A DNA stretch of 64,000 nt, taken from assembly GCF_006152145.1 (NCBI RefSeq), contig NZ_VDFV01000001.1, positions 248,001-312,000 of the forward strand. Direction: 5' to 3'. The notes under the pieces were generated by a model. It was not told the DNA's origin, did no database searches, and saw only the letters and a program-made list of their open reading frames with translations. Origin of the DNA: Rubellimicrobium roseum (GTDB lineage Bacteria > Pseudomonadota > Alphaproteobacteria > Rhodobacterales > Rhodobacteraceae). Of this stretch, positions 23,901 through 32,326 are shown piece by piece; position 1 is the stretch's first letter; every line of letters begins with the position of its first letter. Made by a program: the position numbers and the translations under genes.

Positions 23901-25877
23901 TCAGCGGCGGCCGGCGGCCGACTGGTCGCCGAGGCGCGCCATGGCCTGGGCCACGCGGCGGGGCATGGGGGGATCGGCTTCGGGGACATCGGCGCCGTGG
24001 GGGGGCACCTGCGCTGTCTCCAGCACGTTGGCGAGCCGCGTGAACAGGTTCTCAGCCGCCGGCGCAGCTTGGACCACGACCGGCTCCCATCCGAGCCGTG
24101 CCGGCATGGCGGCGGGCGCGAGCGGGATATGGTCGTTCGCCGGCAGCACCGCAGTCGGGCCCAGCACGTCCGAAACGGGGCCGAACCGCTCCACCCGGCC
24201 GTCCTTGAGCACGAGCGCCTTGTTGAGCACAGCCAGGGCGGCGGGGCGGTGCGTGACCACGATCACCACCGATCCGGCGCGGCGCAGAAGCGTGATCACC
24301 CGCGCCAGCGCCTCGTCACCGGCCGCGTCCAGGTGGGCGTTGGGCTCGTCGAGCACCACCACCTTGGGCCGGCCACAGATGGCGCGCGCGAGACCCAGCC
24401 GCTGCATCTGGCCGCCCGAAAGCGTGGCCCCGCCGGCGCCACCCACTTCAGTGGCATAGCCCTTGGGCAGGCTCAGGATCAATTCATGGATGCCCACGAC
24501 CTTGGCCGCCTCGATCACCATCTCGTCGGTCACGCTGGGATCGAAGCGGGCGATGTGGTCGCGGGCCGTGCCGGGCAGCAGGTCGGGAAGCTGCGGCAGG
24601 TAACCCAGATGACGGCCCAGCCGCTCGGGCGCCCATTGGTCGAGCGTGGCGCCGTCCAGCCGGACCTCGCCCGCATCAGGGGTGACGATCCCCATGAGCA
24701 CGCGCGCGAGCGTGGACTTGCCGCTGCCCGAGGGACCGACGATGGCCAGGCCGTCGCCCGGCTCGAGCGAGAAGCCCACCTCGTCGAGGAGAGGCCGGCG
24801 CTCGCTGTTGTTGGCCGAAGGGGGCGCGAGCTTGGTGACGTCGCGCAGCTCGATATGGCCCTGCGGCTCGGGCAGGTCGACCACGGCCAGCGTGTCGGGC
24901 GCGTCGGCAAAGCTGCGGCGCAGGGCGTCGCGGGCCCGGGCCGCGCGCTGGATCGCGCGCCAGTTGCCGATGATCTGGTCCACGGGCCCCAGTGCCTTGC
25001 CGGACAGAATGGAGGAGGCGATGATCATGCCGCCGGTGATTTCGCCCTGGATGACGAGCCAGGCGCCCGCGGACAGGATCGCCGACTGGAGGAGCATGCG
25101 AAACGCGCGACTGGTGGCGGCGATCATCTCGGCCGGATGACCCGAGCGCTGGCCCGCGGCGAGCGCGACGTTGCGGAGACCCTGCCAGCGGCTGACCACG
25201 GCACCCTGCATACCCATGCCGAAGATCGCCTCGGCGCCGCGGCGGGACCGTTCGGCCAGCTCGCGCTCGGCGGACTCGCCTGCCAGCGTCCGGTCGATGG
25301 CGTCACGGGTCAGCAGATGGTTCGCCCAGGCAAGGGCGGCCGTGACCAGGGCGCCGGCGATCGTGACCGCGCAGAGCATCGGATGCACGAGATAAAGCAC
25401 CACGAGGTAGAGGGGCACCAGCGGCGCATCGAAGAGCGCGCCCACCGCGCCGCCCGACAGGAAACCGCGCACCGTGTCGAGGTTCTGCAGCGGCTGGGAG
25501 GGAGCAGCGACCGGCTGGCCGGCGCGTGGCACGCCCGGAAGTCCCTGCCGCAGGAGCTGGGCGAAGGCCCCCGCTCCCAGCGCGAGGTCGAGCCGCACGG
25601 CGGCGAGGCCTAGGATCCGGGCCCTGAGGAAGTCGAAGAAGCCCAGGAAGGCGTAAAGGACCACGACGATGGCGAAGAGGGCGAGCAGCGTTTCGACCGA
25701 CTGGCTCGTGAGAACGCGGTCGTAGACCTGCAGCATGTAGATCGAGCCCGTCAGCATCAGGACATTGAGCACGATGCTGAAGCCGAAGACCGCGACGCAG
25801 GTGCGTCGCAGATTCCGCCAGGCCGCAAGGAACACGGCCCGGGGCTGGGGCGTTATGGTGGTGAAGTGCGAGTTCAT
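23901..25877 (-). CDS. Type I secretion permease/ATPase (PrtD-like)
   Basis: ABC transporter half-protein of 658 residues with an N-terminal six-helix membrane domain (about 25-310) and a C-terminal ATPase. Walker A is GPSGSGKST, the signature is LSGGQMQRLGLARA, and Walker B is VVVLDEPNAHLD followed by the His switch VVTHRP. The HlyB-type C39 peptidase-like domain is absent, so this is the PrtD class that exports proteins with C-terminal signals. A Pro/Ala-rich extension of about 100 residues follows the ATPase. The start at 25877 (MNSHFTTI) is preferred over an upstream in-frame ATG because the conserved part begins here. A poly-G ribosome-binding site precedes it. Partner adaptor gene follows directly. 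Confidence 0.93.
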   Translation of the reverse strand: MNSHFTTITPQPRAVFLAAWRNLRRTCVAVFGFSIVLNVLMLTGSIYMLQVYDRVLTSQSVETLLALFAIVVVLYAFLGFFDFLRARILGLAAVRLDLALGAGAFAQLLRQGLPGVPRAGQPVAAPSQPLQNLDTVRGFLSGGAVGALFDAPLVPLYLVVLYLVHPMLCAVTIAGALVTAALAWANHLLTRDAIDRTLAGESAERELAERSRRGAEAIFGMGMQGAVVSRWQGLRNVALAAGQRSGHPAEMIAATSRAFRMLLQSAILSAGAWLVIQGEITGGMIIASSILSGKALGPVDQIIGNWRAIQRAARARDALRRSFADAPDTLAVVDLPEPQGHIELRDVTKLAPPSANNSERRPLLDEVGFSLEPGDGLAIVGPSGSGKSTLARVLMGIVTPDAGEVRLDGATLDQWAPERLGRHLGYLPQLPDLLPGTARDHIARFDPSVTDEMVIEAAKVVGIHELILSLPKGYATEVGGAGGATLSGGQMQRLGLARAICGRPKVVVLDEPNAHLDAAGDEALARVITLLRRAGSVVIVVTHRPAALAVLNKALVLKDGRVERFGPVSDVLGPTAVLPANDHIPLAPAAMPARLGWEPVVVQAAPAAENLFTRLANVLETAQVPPHGADVPEADPPMPRRVAQAMARLGDQSAAGRR

Positions 25878-26082
25878 CGTCCCGTCCCATCGCAACCGGG
25901 GCGCTTCACAGCCATGCGACGACGGCCCTCCGGGCGGGAGGGGTCTAGGCATGGGCTGCGTCACTGGTCCCTGGTTCTTGTCAGCTGGCTATCGTCCCCA
26001 GCGGCACGAGAGGTCGCCGGCAACTGCGCCGATTTCAAGGCGATCTGTGGGCGACAGCCCGGATCGGTGAACAATCGCTCAA

Positions 26083-26103
26083 CAAAGCCGCCTATAGGCG
26101 GCA
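26083..26103 (-). terminator. Minus-strand terminator after the GT2 gene
   Basis: GCCGCC-TATA-GGCGGC forms a short stem-loop, and on the minus strand it is followed by TTTGTT. It lies 23 bases beyond the stop of the glycosyltransferase gene. The surrounding 248-base gap (25878-26125) holds nothing else I can name apart from the upstream sequence of the ABC exporter gene. Confidence 0.55.
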
Positions 26104-26125
26104 AGAAACCGCCTTAGCGAAACGG

Positions 26126-27193
26126 TCAGCGAGTCTCAGGCCGCATTTGCGCCTTTGGACGGCCAAAGGCCAAGGCTTGCGCCTCGGGCGCCAGGCGGGC
26201 GCGCACAGACGCCGGCGGAGGCAGGCCGAGCGAGCCCGCCATGATCGTCCACGCCTCACGTCCATAGCCACGGGCCGCCAGTTGCCCCGCCTTGGCCAGG
26301 GAATAGGCCAGGCCCGCCGGAAGCGACCAGGGGAAGAAGCGGCGCAGGAAGCGCATACGGCCCCGATGCTTGAAATAAAGAGAGAACGGCGAAGCCGGTC
26401 GCCCCAGGGTCGGCGAGCCGATGGCCGTGCCGGCGCGATGGTAGACGATGGCCTGAGGACAGTAGGCGAGTGGCAGGTTCCCGCGGCGCAAGGCCCAGTC
26501 CACCTCCTCGTAGTACAGGAAGTAATCCTCCTTCATGGGACCTGCGGCCTCGTAGAACGTCCGCGAGACCACCATGCTCGCCCCCGTGATGAAGTCGAGT
26601 GCAGCCGGATCGGGCGCCGGCGTGGCCGCATGCGACCTTCCCAAACCCGAGTTGCCGGTGACGCCGGTCAGCCGGTTGATGGTGCCGCCATCGATCTGGA
26701 TCCGGTCCGGCGTGTCGAGATAAAGGACACGCCCTCCCATCAGGCCAAAACCGCCGGGGGCCTCGACCACCGCCCGGGGCGTTTCGGGCGGGACGGCGCT
26801 GTCGGGGTTCAGCACCCAGAACCGCTCGATCTCCGGGAAGCCGGCAAGATAGGCCAGGCCGCGATTGACACCAGCCGCAAAGCCGCCGTTCAGGCCGGTC
26901 TCGATGAGAGCGACGCTGTGACCCTCGTTCGGGAGCGGGTCCCGCTCGGCGAGGAGACGTAGCGGCTTGGGCGCGGGGCGAAGGGCGAAGGGAAGATCAT
27001 CGGCCGGGACATATGGCCGCTCGCCTGACGCCCAAGCGCGTATCAAGCCGGTCGTGTCATCGACCGAGGCATTGTCCACGACGGCAATGGCGAGGCGCAC
27101 GCCCTGGGCTGCGAGGAGGCTTTCCAGGCAATCAAGGATGACATCGGTCGAGTTGAACGTGACGACGACAACTCCGAGGAAGGGAAAGGACAT
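26126..27193 (-). CDS. GT2 glycosyltransferase (rhamnosyltransferase-like)
   Basis: Family 2 glycosyltransferase of 355 residues with the GT-A signature GVVVVTFNSTDVILDCLESLL, VVDNASVDDT, the metal-binding WVLNPDSAVPP and the catalytic EDYFLYYEEVDWALR segment. This last segment is characteristic of the WbbL/rhamnosyltransferase subgroup, and a dTDP-rhamnose gene set is in the same locus. A C-terminal amphipathic region follows. The ATG start overlaps nothing; the upstream neighbour on the same strand, the O-antigen-ligase-like gene, ends 29 bases before. It probably adds one sugar to the lipid-linked repeat unit on the cytoplasmic face of the inner membrane. The donor sugar is not proven. Confidence 0.87.
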   Translation of the reverse strand: MSFPFLGVVVVTFNSTDVILDCLESLLAAQGVRLAIAVVDNASVDDTTGLIRAWASGERPYVPADDLPFALRPAPKPLRLLAERDPLPNEGHSVALIETGLNGGFAAGVNRGLAYLAGFPEIERFWVLNPDSAVPPETPRAVVEAPGGFGLMGGRVLYLDTPDRIQIDGGTINRLTGVTGNSGLGRSHAATPAPDPAALDFITGASMVVSRTFYEAAGPMKEDYFLYYEEVDWALRRGNLPLAYCPQAIVYHRAGTAIGSPTLGRPASPFSLYFKHRGRMRFLRRFFPWSLPAGLAYSLAKAGQLAARGYGREAWTIMAGSLGLPPPASVRARLAPEAQALAFGRPKAQMRPETR

Positions 27194-27222
27194 GGGACAG
27201 GGTGCCGTATTAGGATGTGACG

Positions 27223-28668
27223 TCAGTCTCGCTTGCGGGCCGGCTGAGGGCTGGCCGGGAAGCGAGTGTAAGAGGGCTGCGACGGCCTGTGCGCCACGGC
27301 CGACGGCGGCTGGGACGGGACCGCAGCCGACGGGCGACTTGGCGGACGCCGTCCTTCCGCTGCCGCCGGCTGCGTTTTCTCAGGCTCCACGAGGATCAGC
27401 CACATGCCCGCGCCGAACATGAAGAACACGAAGGAGTAGACGCTTGTCCATACGTGGACCGTGCACAAGGTGAAGCTCAGCCCCAGGAACGTGAAGACCC
27501 AAGCGCGTCGGATCAGCGTCAGACGCTCGTCTCCCTCGAAGTTGCGGCGCATGATGTGCATCAGGCCCAGCATGTAGCCGACCGCCAGAAGGATCAGCCC
27601 GGGCAAGCCGTAGCGGACCGCCATCACGAGCCAGAAGTTGTCCATGCTGCCGGAGTGCATGTACCAGGGGCGCACCCAGTCATTCAGGCCAATTCCGAAG
27701 AGCGGACTGCCCCAGACGTTCTTCATGCCCCATTCGAAGATGATGCCCCGCCAGTAGGCGTTGTGCGCCGAGAAGGTCGCATAGGACATGAACACCCGAA
27801 TGGGAGACCGCGTCGAAAGCAGATCGATGGCGACATAGCCCAGGGCGAAAAGACCGACGAGCAGCCACCAGCGCGACTTCAGTCCGACGAAGATGGACGC
27901 CCACACGATGAGGGCGACTTGCAGGACGACGGCCAGCAAGGCGCCGCTCGAGAGAGCCATGAATCCGGAAAAGGCCACCAGCCCACTGCTCAGATAGCGC
28001 CAGGGCGTCGATGACACTCCCTTGAGCGCCACGAAAGCCAGCGAAAACGCGACCGAGCAGAACAGGCCATAATGGATAGGGTGAGCGAATGTGGCCTGAA
28101 CACGCTCCAGCTCCATCCGCCCGGGAATGGTGACGATCTCGACGCTGCTGAGCCCGGGGATCCGGTAGATCATCTCCACCACGATAGGGCGCCCCGTCAT
28201 CAGCTCATAAAGCGAAAACGGCAGGATGCAGAGGACGATCAGCACGAGCCTGCGACAGAGCGCGAGGAAGACCTCGGGGCTGCGCACATACGCACGCGCG
28301 ATCATGTAGCCCCCGAGGAACTCCACGCCTACCGAGCCCATCTGCTCGACCGCGCGGTCGGGATTGTTGACCCACAAGGCAGCGCCGGCCCAGAGGATGT
28401 GAAGGGTGAAGAGGATATCCGTCAGGAAGACCCGTCCGAAATGCCCCATGAAGAGACGGATCGCCAGCGGCACCGTCAGGGCAAGGAGAAGCACCCGAAG
28501 GCCCGTCATGGTCAGCGGGCCCAGATCGAAGGCGACAGGGACCGCCACGCACAGCAGGTAAGCCGACACCGGCCAAGGCAGGCGTGCGGCCCGAACCCCT
28601 TCCCTCGCTGGCAGGGAACGGCCGGGGGCCTGCGGAAGCCGGTTCAGGTACAGGCCACTTGCAACCAC
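27223..28668 (-). CDS. O-antigen ligase/polymerase-like membrane protein (Wzy-type)
   Basis: Integral membrane protein of up to 481 residues with about ten hydrophobic segments and a large periplasmic loop (around residues 280-345) containing FSAHNAYWRG and GIGLNDWVRPW, as in Wzy_C/O-antigen ligase family proteins. The C-terminal 60 residues are a Pro, Ser, Ala and Arg-rich cytoplasmic tail, probably disordered. It probably polymerises the exopolysaccharide repeat unit in the periplasm. The GTG at 28668 is the first start in frame but lacks a clear ribosome-binding site; an internal start nearer the first membrane segment is possible. The gene is followed by the GT2 gene on the same strand. 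Confidence 0.8.
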   Translation of the reverse strand: MVASGLYLNRLPQAPGRSLPAREGVRAARLPWPVSAYLLCVAVPVAFDLGPLTMTGLRVLLLALTVPLAIRLFMGHFGRVFLTDILFTLHILWAGAALWVNNPDRAVEQMGSVGVEFLGGYMIARAYVRSPEVFLALCRRLVLIVLCILPFSLYELMTGRPIVVEMIYRIPGLSSVEIVTIPGRMELERVQATFAHPIHYGLFCSVAFSLAFVALKGVSSTPWRYLSSGLVAFSGFMALSSGALLAVVLQVALIVWASIFVGLKSRWWLLVGLFALGYVAIDLLSTRSPIRVFMSYATFSAHNAYWRGIIFEWGMKNVWGSPLFGIGLNDWVRPWYMHSGSMDNFWLVMAVRYGLPGLILLAVGYMLGLMHIMRRNFEGDERLTLIRRAWVFTFLGLSFTLCTVHVWTSVYSFVFFMFGAGMWLILVEPEKTQPAAAEGRRPPSRPSAAVPSQPPSAVAHRPSQPSYTRFPASPQPARKRD

Positions 28669-28762
28669 TAGTCACGATCCTCGAAAGAAGGATGGCCAAG
28701 GGCAGGTCCGCCCTCGATGCCTCCAAGGCCTTGGTACGCGCCGCACGGGATCCTCGACCGGC

Positions 28763-30007
28763 CTAGAATTCGCGAGCCCTCATGTCCGCGCCGATTCCCG
28801 TTTCATCAAGTGGCCCGCCGGGCTTGGGCAGGAAGGATGCGGGATTGCCCGGATCGCCCCCCACGAAGACCAGCCCGTAGAAGTACGGCGCCAGCCGGCT
28901 TTGATCCTGTACCACGAGATTGTCTTGCACCGACCAGTCCGGCTGCCCTTCCTCGCCAGTGATGCCCCCAGCGACATTCTTCTCGACGAGAACATCCGTG
29001 GAGCCGGACGCGACCGTGATCAAGGGGATGAAGGTCTTTGGGTTGGGCTTCGTGCCCGCCGAGTTCGGGTTCCGCACCACCGTGTTGTTCGCAATTTCCA
29101 GGCCGGCCGATTCACCCACCGAGATGCCGTGAAGATGGGCGTTCAGGATGAAATTGCCCTCGATGACCACATCCTGATAGTACATCTCCGGCCCGGCGTT
29201 GCCCTGGTCCACCTCTTCGTTGCGCATGAAGATGGACTGGGTGAACCAGCCCTGCCCCGAGTTCAGGAGGTTGCCCCGGATGACGATGTCGCGTGACGGC
29301 GCTTCGGTGCCCTTGGTCCAGAACTGGATCATGTCGGCGTGGTCCTTGGACTCCACCGAACGGTCGAAGTCGTGGATGTGGTTTCCCTCGACGAGCAGAC
29401 GCTCGACCTGGGCAAAGTTCATGCCATCCATCCGCAGACTATGGATGTCATTGCCGCGCACCACAAGCGCTTCGCTCTCGGAGACCACGATGCCACGGTA
29501 GAAGGTCCGGATCTCGTTCGCCTCGATCGTGATCCCTGACGAGTTCCGGACGCTGACCGCGTAAGCGGTCGGGAAGCCGTCATCCAGAGGCCCACGCCCC
29601 TGGGCCTCGTCACCGTCGAACACCGAGTTCCGAACGGCGACGTTCCGGCTGCCCTCGATCCGGAAGATCCGGTCGTTGGCCTTGTCCTCCGGAGAGAAGG
29701 TGTAATCGACCAGGATGCCTTCGATCACAAGTCCCTGAACGTTCGCGATCAGCCCCCCGGTGAAGCGGGGCGGAGAGGCGGGATCGGCGGCGCGGATCAC
29801 CAGGGGCCGGTCCTCGGACCACTGCAGGCCGCGGAGGTCCAACCTACCCCATTCGCCGCCCGCAAGCAGCAGAACGCCGCCCTCCGGCCGGGCCTCCACG
29901 GCCTCCTCAAGAGCCGATGGATCCGACAGCACCGCATCCTGCGCCTGGGCGACCTGCGCCCCGCCCAACAGCAGCGCGACCAGCAGTCCACATCTCGTCC
30001 ATTCCAT
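28763..30007 (-). CDS. Secreted right-handed beta-helix protein (paralogue)
   Basis: Protein of 414 residues with a Sec signal peptide (MEWTRCGLLVALLLGGAQV, cleavage likely after AQA). The rest is a beta-helix with repeated IEAN, VRGN and IRGN turns. The cluster IHSLRMDGMNF, NHIHDF and DHADMIQFW is nearly identical to the one in the type-I-secreted protein at 20221, and the IFMRNEEVD segment is also shared, so the two are paralogues. The C-terminal lectin domain of the other protein is absent here. The enzyme probably acts in the periplasm on nascent polysaccharide, as a lyase or epimerase; this is inference. The ATG at 30007 follows GGGAGAGA; longer in-frame starts upstream have no homology-like content. 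Confidence 0.85.
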   Translation of the reverse strand: MEWTRCGLLVALLLGGAQVAQAQDAVLSDPSALEEAVEARPEGGVLLLAGGEWGRLDLRGLQWSEDRPLVIRAADPASPPRFTGGLIANVQGLVIEGILVDYTFSPEDKANDRIFRIEGSRNVAVRNSVFDGDEAQGRGPLDDGFPTAYAVSVRNSSGITIEANEIRTFYRGIVVSESEALVVRGNDIHSLRMDGMNFAQVERLLVEGNHIHDFDRSVESKDHADMIQFWTKGTEAPSRDIVIRGNLLNSGQGWFTQSIFMRNEEVDQGNAGPEMYYQDVVIEGNFILNAHLHGISVGESAGLEIANNTVVRNPNSAGTKPNPKTFIPLITVASGSTDVLVEKNVAGGITGEEGQPDWSVQDNLVVQDQSRLAPYFYGLVFVGGDPGNPASFLPKPGGPLDETGIGADMRAREF

Positions 30008-30136
30008 CGATCTCTCCCAAGGGGTACGAAGCCCGCATAGAGTGCCCCAATAATCCCTCAGCTTGAACTTGACCACGACACCCATAATCTCGGCCGAGGG
30101 CCCCGTCCTGCACATTGCGCCAGCGAAGGACCGTCG

Positions 30137-30667
30137 ATGACCATTCCTGCAACTTCCACATCTCCTGCGGCTCAGGCAGCGCCCCTGAAGAAGGCGAAGC
30201 GCCGCGGACTGAACCGGCTCCGCGCCATCCGGAACGTTCTCGTCACGATACGACGCCTTTCGTATACATATGTCTGGAGGATGGACATCCACCCCAGCGT
30301 CCAAATGTCGCTTTCGGCTCAGCTTGATCGAACCTTTCCAAAGGGCGTTCACGTGGGACCGCGCACCTATCTGGCGTTCGAATCACGCATCCTGACCCAC
30401 GACATGACGAGGGGACTCTATCTGCATACGCGGATCGGTGCCGACTGCTTCATCGGGGGCCGCAGCCTCATCCTGCCGGGCGTCGAGATCGGGGACGGTT
30501 GCGTCGTCGGCGCGGCATCGGTCGTCACCAAGTCGGTGCCGCCGCGCTCCCTTGTCGCCGGCAATCCTGCCCGCATCCTGAAGAGCGACATCGAAGTGGG
30601 CCCTTATGGCCGCTTCCTCACAGCTGACAGCACCGAGGCGGCCCTGGCCGAGGCCGGGCTGACCTGA
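30137..30667 (+). CDS. Hexapeptide-repeat acyltransferase (WcaF/NodL-like)
   Basis: Left-handed beta-helix acetyltransferase-like protein of 176 residues. Hexapeptide repeats are visible between about residues 65 and 150 ([37 protein letters not shown] in sequence), ending with the typical [11 protein letters not shown] segment. A basic N-terminus ([18 protein letters not shown]) may bind the membrane. Such enzymes move acetyl from acetyl-CoA to sugar hydroxyls. The start ATG follows GAAGGA at good spacing. The SGNH hydrolase gene starts one base after its stop, so the two probably act together on polysaccharide acetylation. It is divergent from the beta-helix gene, giving a 129-base shared promoter region. 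Confidence 0.83.
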   Translation: MTIPATSTSPAAQAAPLKKAKRRGLNRLRAIRNVLVTIRRLSYTYVWRMDIHPSVQMSLSAQLDRTFPKGVHVGPRTYLAFESRILTHDMTRGLYLHTRIGADCFIGGRSLILPGVEIGDGCVVGAASVVTKSVPPRSLVAGNPARILKSDIEVGPYGRFLTADSTEAALAEAGLT

Positions 30668-30668
30668 G

Positions 30669-31406
30669 ATGCGCCGGAGGGCCGCAGTCGCGCTCCTGGC
30701 GCTCGGCGCCCTGCTGCTGGCCGCGTTTCCTCGGGAGCGTCCAGCCCCGCCGGTGCGGGACCGCGCCCTCCCGGCGATCTCCCTGGAAGCGGGCCGCGCA
30801 TTGCGGGTCGTCGCGCTTGGGACCAGCCTGACGGCCCGCTACGATTGGCCACAAGAGGTGGGCGCGGAACTCGGGCGGTGCCTTGATCGGCCGGTCACCG
30901 TGACAAAGGTGGCCAAGCCCGGCGCGAACGTCTCCTGGGGCGCGGGACAGGTCGCTGAGGTCGCGGCGGCCCAGCCTGATATCGTCCTGATAGAGTTCGC
31001 CATCAACGACGCGGACATGCTCGATGGACTGTCGCTCTCCGAAAGCGACCGCTTGCATCGCCAGCTTGTGTCCGACCTGCGCGACGCTTCCCCGTCCACC
31101 GGCCTCACCCTGATGACGATGAATCCCGTGACCGGCCTGCGTAGCCTGGTCCGCCCCCGGCTGGAGGACCATTACGCGGCCTATGGCACTCTGGCCGGGT
31201 CCCTCGATCTGGGCCTGGTCGATTTTCATCCGCGCTGGCTCGCCCGCGCCCCGAGCGAGAGGGGGCTCCACACCGACGGACTGCACCCCGATCCGGCAAC
31301 GGCTTCGGCCGTCATCGTGCCGGCGCTGGTCAGCCATCTCGGTCGCGCGCTCGGCGTGACCTGCGGGGCCGCTCCGCCGGGTCAGGTCACGCGCGATCAG
31401 GTGTAG
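30669..31406 (+). CDS. SGNH/GDSL hydrolase family protein
   Basis: Esterase-fold protein of 245 residues with an N-terminal signal or anchor segment (residues 4-19). The nucleophile block is VALGTSLTARYDWP, a GDSL variant, the Gly and Asn blocks are KPGANVSWGAG and IEFAINDADM, and the catalytic Asp/His pair is LHTDGLHPDP near the end. The order and spacing are those of SGNH hydrolases. It follows an acetyltransferase gene with a one-base gap, suggesting a coupled addition and removal, or transfer, of acyl groups on the exopolysaccharide. The periplasm is the likely site. The 3' end overlaps the convergent sulfotransferase by ten bases. Confidence 0.85.
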   Translation: MRRRAAVALLALGALLLAAFPRERPAPPVRDRALPAISLEAGRALRVVALGTSLTARYDWPQEVGAELGRCLDRPVTVTKVAKPGANVSWGAGQVAEVAAAQPDIVLIEFAINDADMLDGLSLSESDRLHRQLVSDLRDASPSTGLTLMTMNPVTGLRSLVRPRLEDHYAAYGTLAGSLDLGLVDFHPRWLARAPSERGLHTDGLHPDPATASAVIVPALVSHLGRALGVTCGAAPPGQVTRDQV

Positions 31407-32323
31407 GCGGACATGTCGATGCTGTTGGACACGATGCGCCGCAGGCGTGCGTTGCTTTCGGAGAAATAGCCGGCAAAGCGCGCCCGGACGTGTTGGCTGA
31501 CCGGCGTCCTGCTCTTCATGAGGGCCGCCACGAAGGCCCGCCTCATGAGATAGCTCGTCGCCCGGAAGAGGTGGTCCCCCCCGGTGCCCAGGTTCAGGAG
31601 CGGCTCATGGTGGAGCGCCGAGGGCCGCACGTGGTTGACCCGCCGAAGCACGGGAACGGCGTATTCCGGATCGCTCGCTCCCCGCACGCGTCGCGCGTCG
31701 GACGACAGGCCGCGCCACTCCGCATGGCCCGCGAAACGGGCCAGGTCGGCGCAAGCCAGGTCGAGGTCGGCCTGCAGCATCTCTTGCGGCAGGACATAGA
31801 CGTTGTCGCGTCCGAAGAGCTCCTGATAGAGCGCGATGAGCCGGTCGTACTCGAAATGCTCGGGGGCGAACCCGAAGTAGCCCCATTCCACCTCGCCGTC
31901 GAAGAATCGCTCGGGCGTCATGGTGCCGCCGCGGCGGATGTACTGCATGTAGACCGACGGAAGAATGCGCAGTTGTGTGCGGATCGAGATCAGGACGCGC
32001 GCGTCGGGCATGGTCTGCCGCATGCGTTCGGCATATAGGTCGTTCTCGCGTCCGCCGAAGAACGGATTGCCCGAGATCAGCTCCGAGGAGATGACCGGGA
32101 CCATCCCGGGCGGGACGTCATGCTGCCGGGCGGCGATCGCCTCGCGGATCGCCTCGGGATCGAACTGCAGGCCGTGCGGCCGAAGGAGCCCCTCGAACAC
32201 CTCGCGGTGCGTCAGGATCTGACGATAGCCGTGAACCGGCTGGAACAGCAGGTTCTGCATCCATGTGGTTGCGGTCTTGTGGTAGCCTATGTGAAGAAGC
32301 AGCGGTGGCGGTTGGCCGGCCAT
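31397..32323 (-). CDS. Sulfotransferase-like protein in the exopolysaccharide locus
   Basis: Sulfotransferase-family protein of 308 residues. The 5'-phosphosulfate loop is HIGYHKTATTWMQN at residues 11-24, and the 3'-phosphate segment is VLISIRTQLRILPSVYMQY, near residue 115. These fit bacterial carbohydrate sulfotransferase-like proteins; the PSB loop is of the GYHKTATT type, unlike the PRSGTT form of the carotenoid-cluster enzyme, so the two are not close copies. Location between an esterase and a flippase suggests it sulfates the polysaccharide or its lipid-linked precursor. It is followed, three bases on, by the upstream flippase gene's end on the same strand, consistent with co-transcription. 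Confidence 0.83.
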   Translation of the reverse strand: MAGQPPPLLLHIGYHKTATTWMQNLLFQPVHGYRQILTHREVFEGLLRPHGLQFDPEAIREAIAARQHDVPPGMVPVISSELISGNPFFGGRENDLYAERMRQTMPDARVLISIRTQLRILPSVYMQYIRRGGTMTPERFFDGEVEWGYFGFAPEHFEYDRLIALYQELFGRDNVYVLPQEMLQADLDLACADLARFAGHAEWRGLSSDARRVRGASDPEYAVPVLRRVNHVRPSALHHEPLLNLGTGGDHLFRATSYLMRRAFVAALMKSRTPVSQHVRARFAGYFSESNARLRRIVSNSIDMSAYT

Positions 32324-32326
32324 CGT

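Noticed and set aside
30379-30390. GTTCGAATC, resembling a tRNA T-loop
   Set aside because: It lies inside the hexapeptide acyltransferase coding sequence and has no cloverleaf around it.
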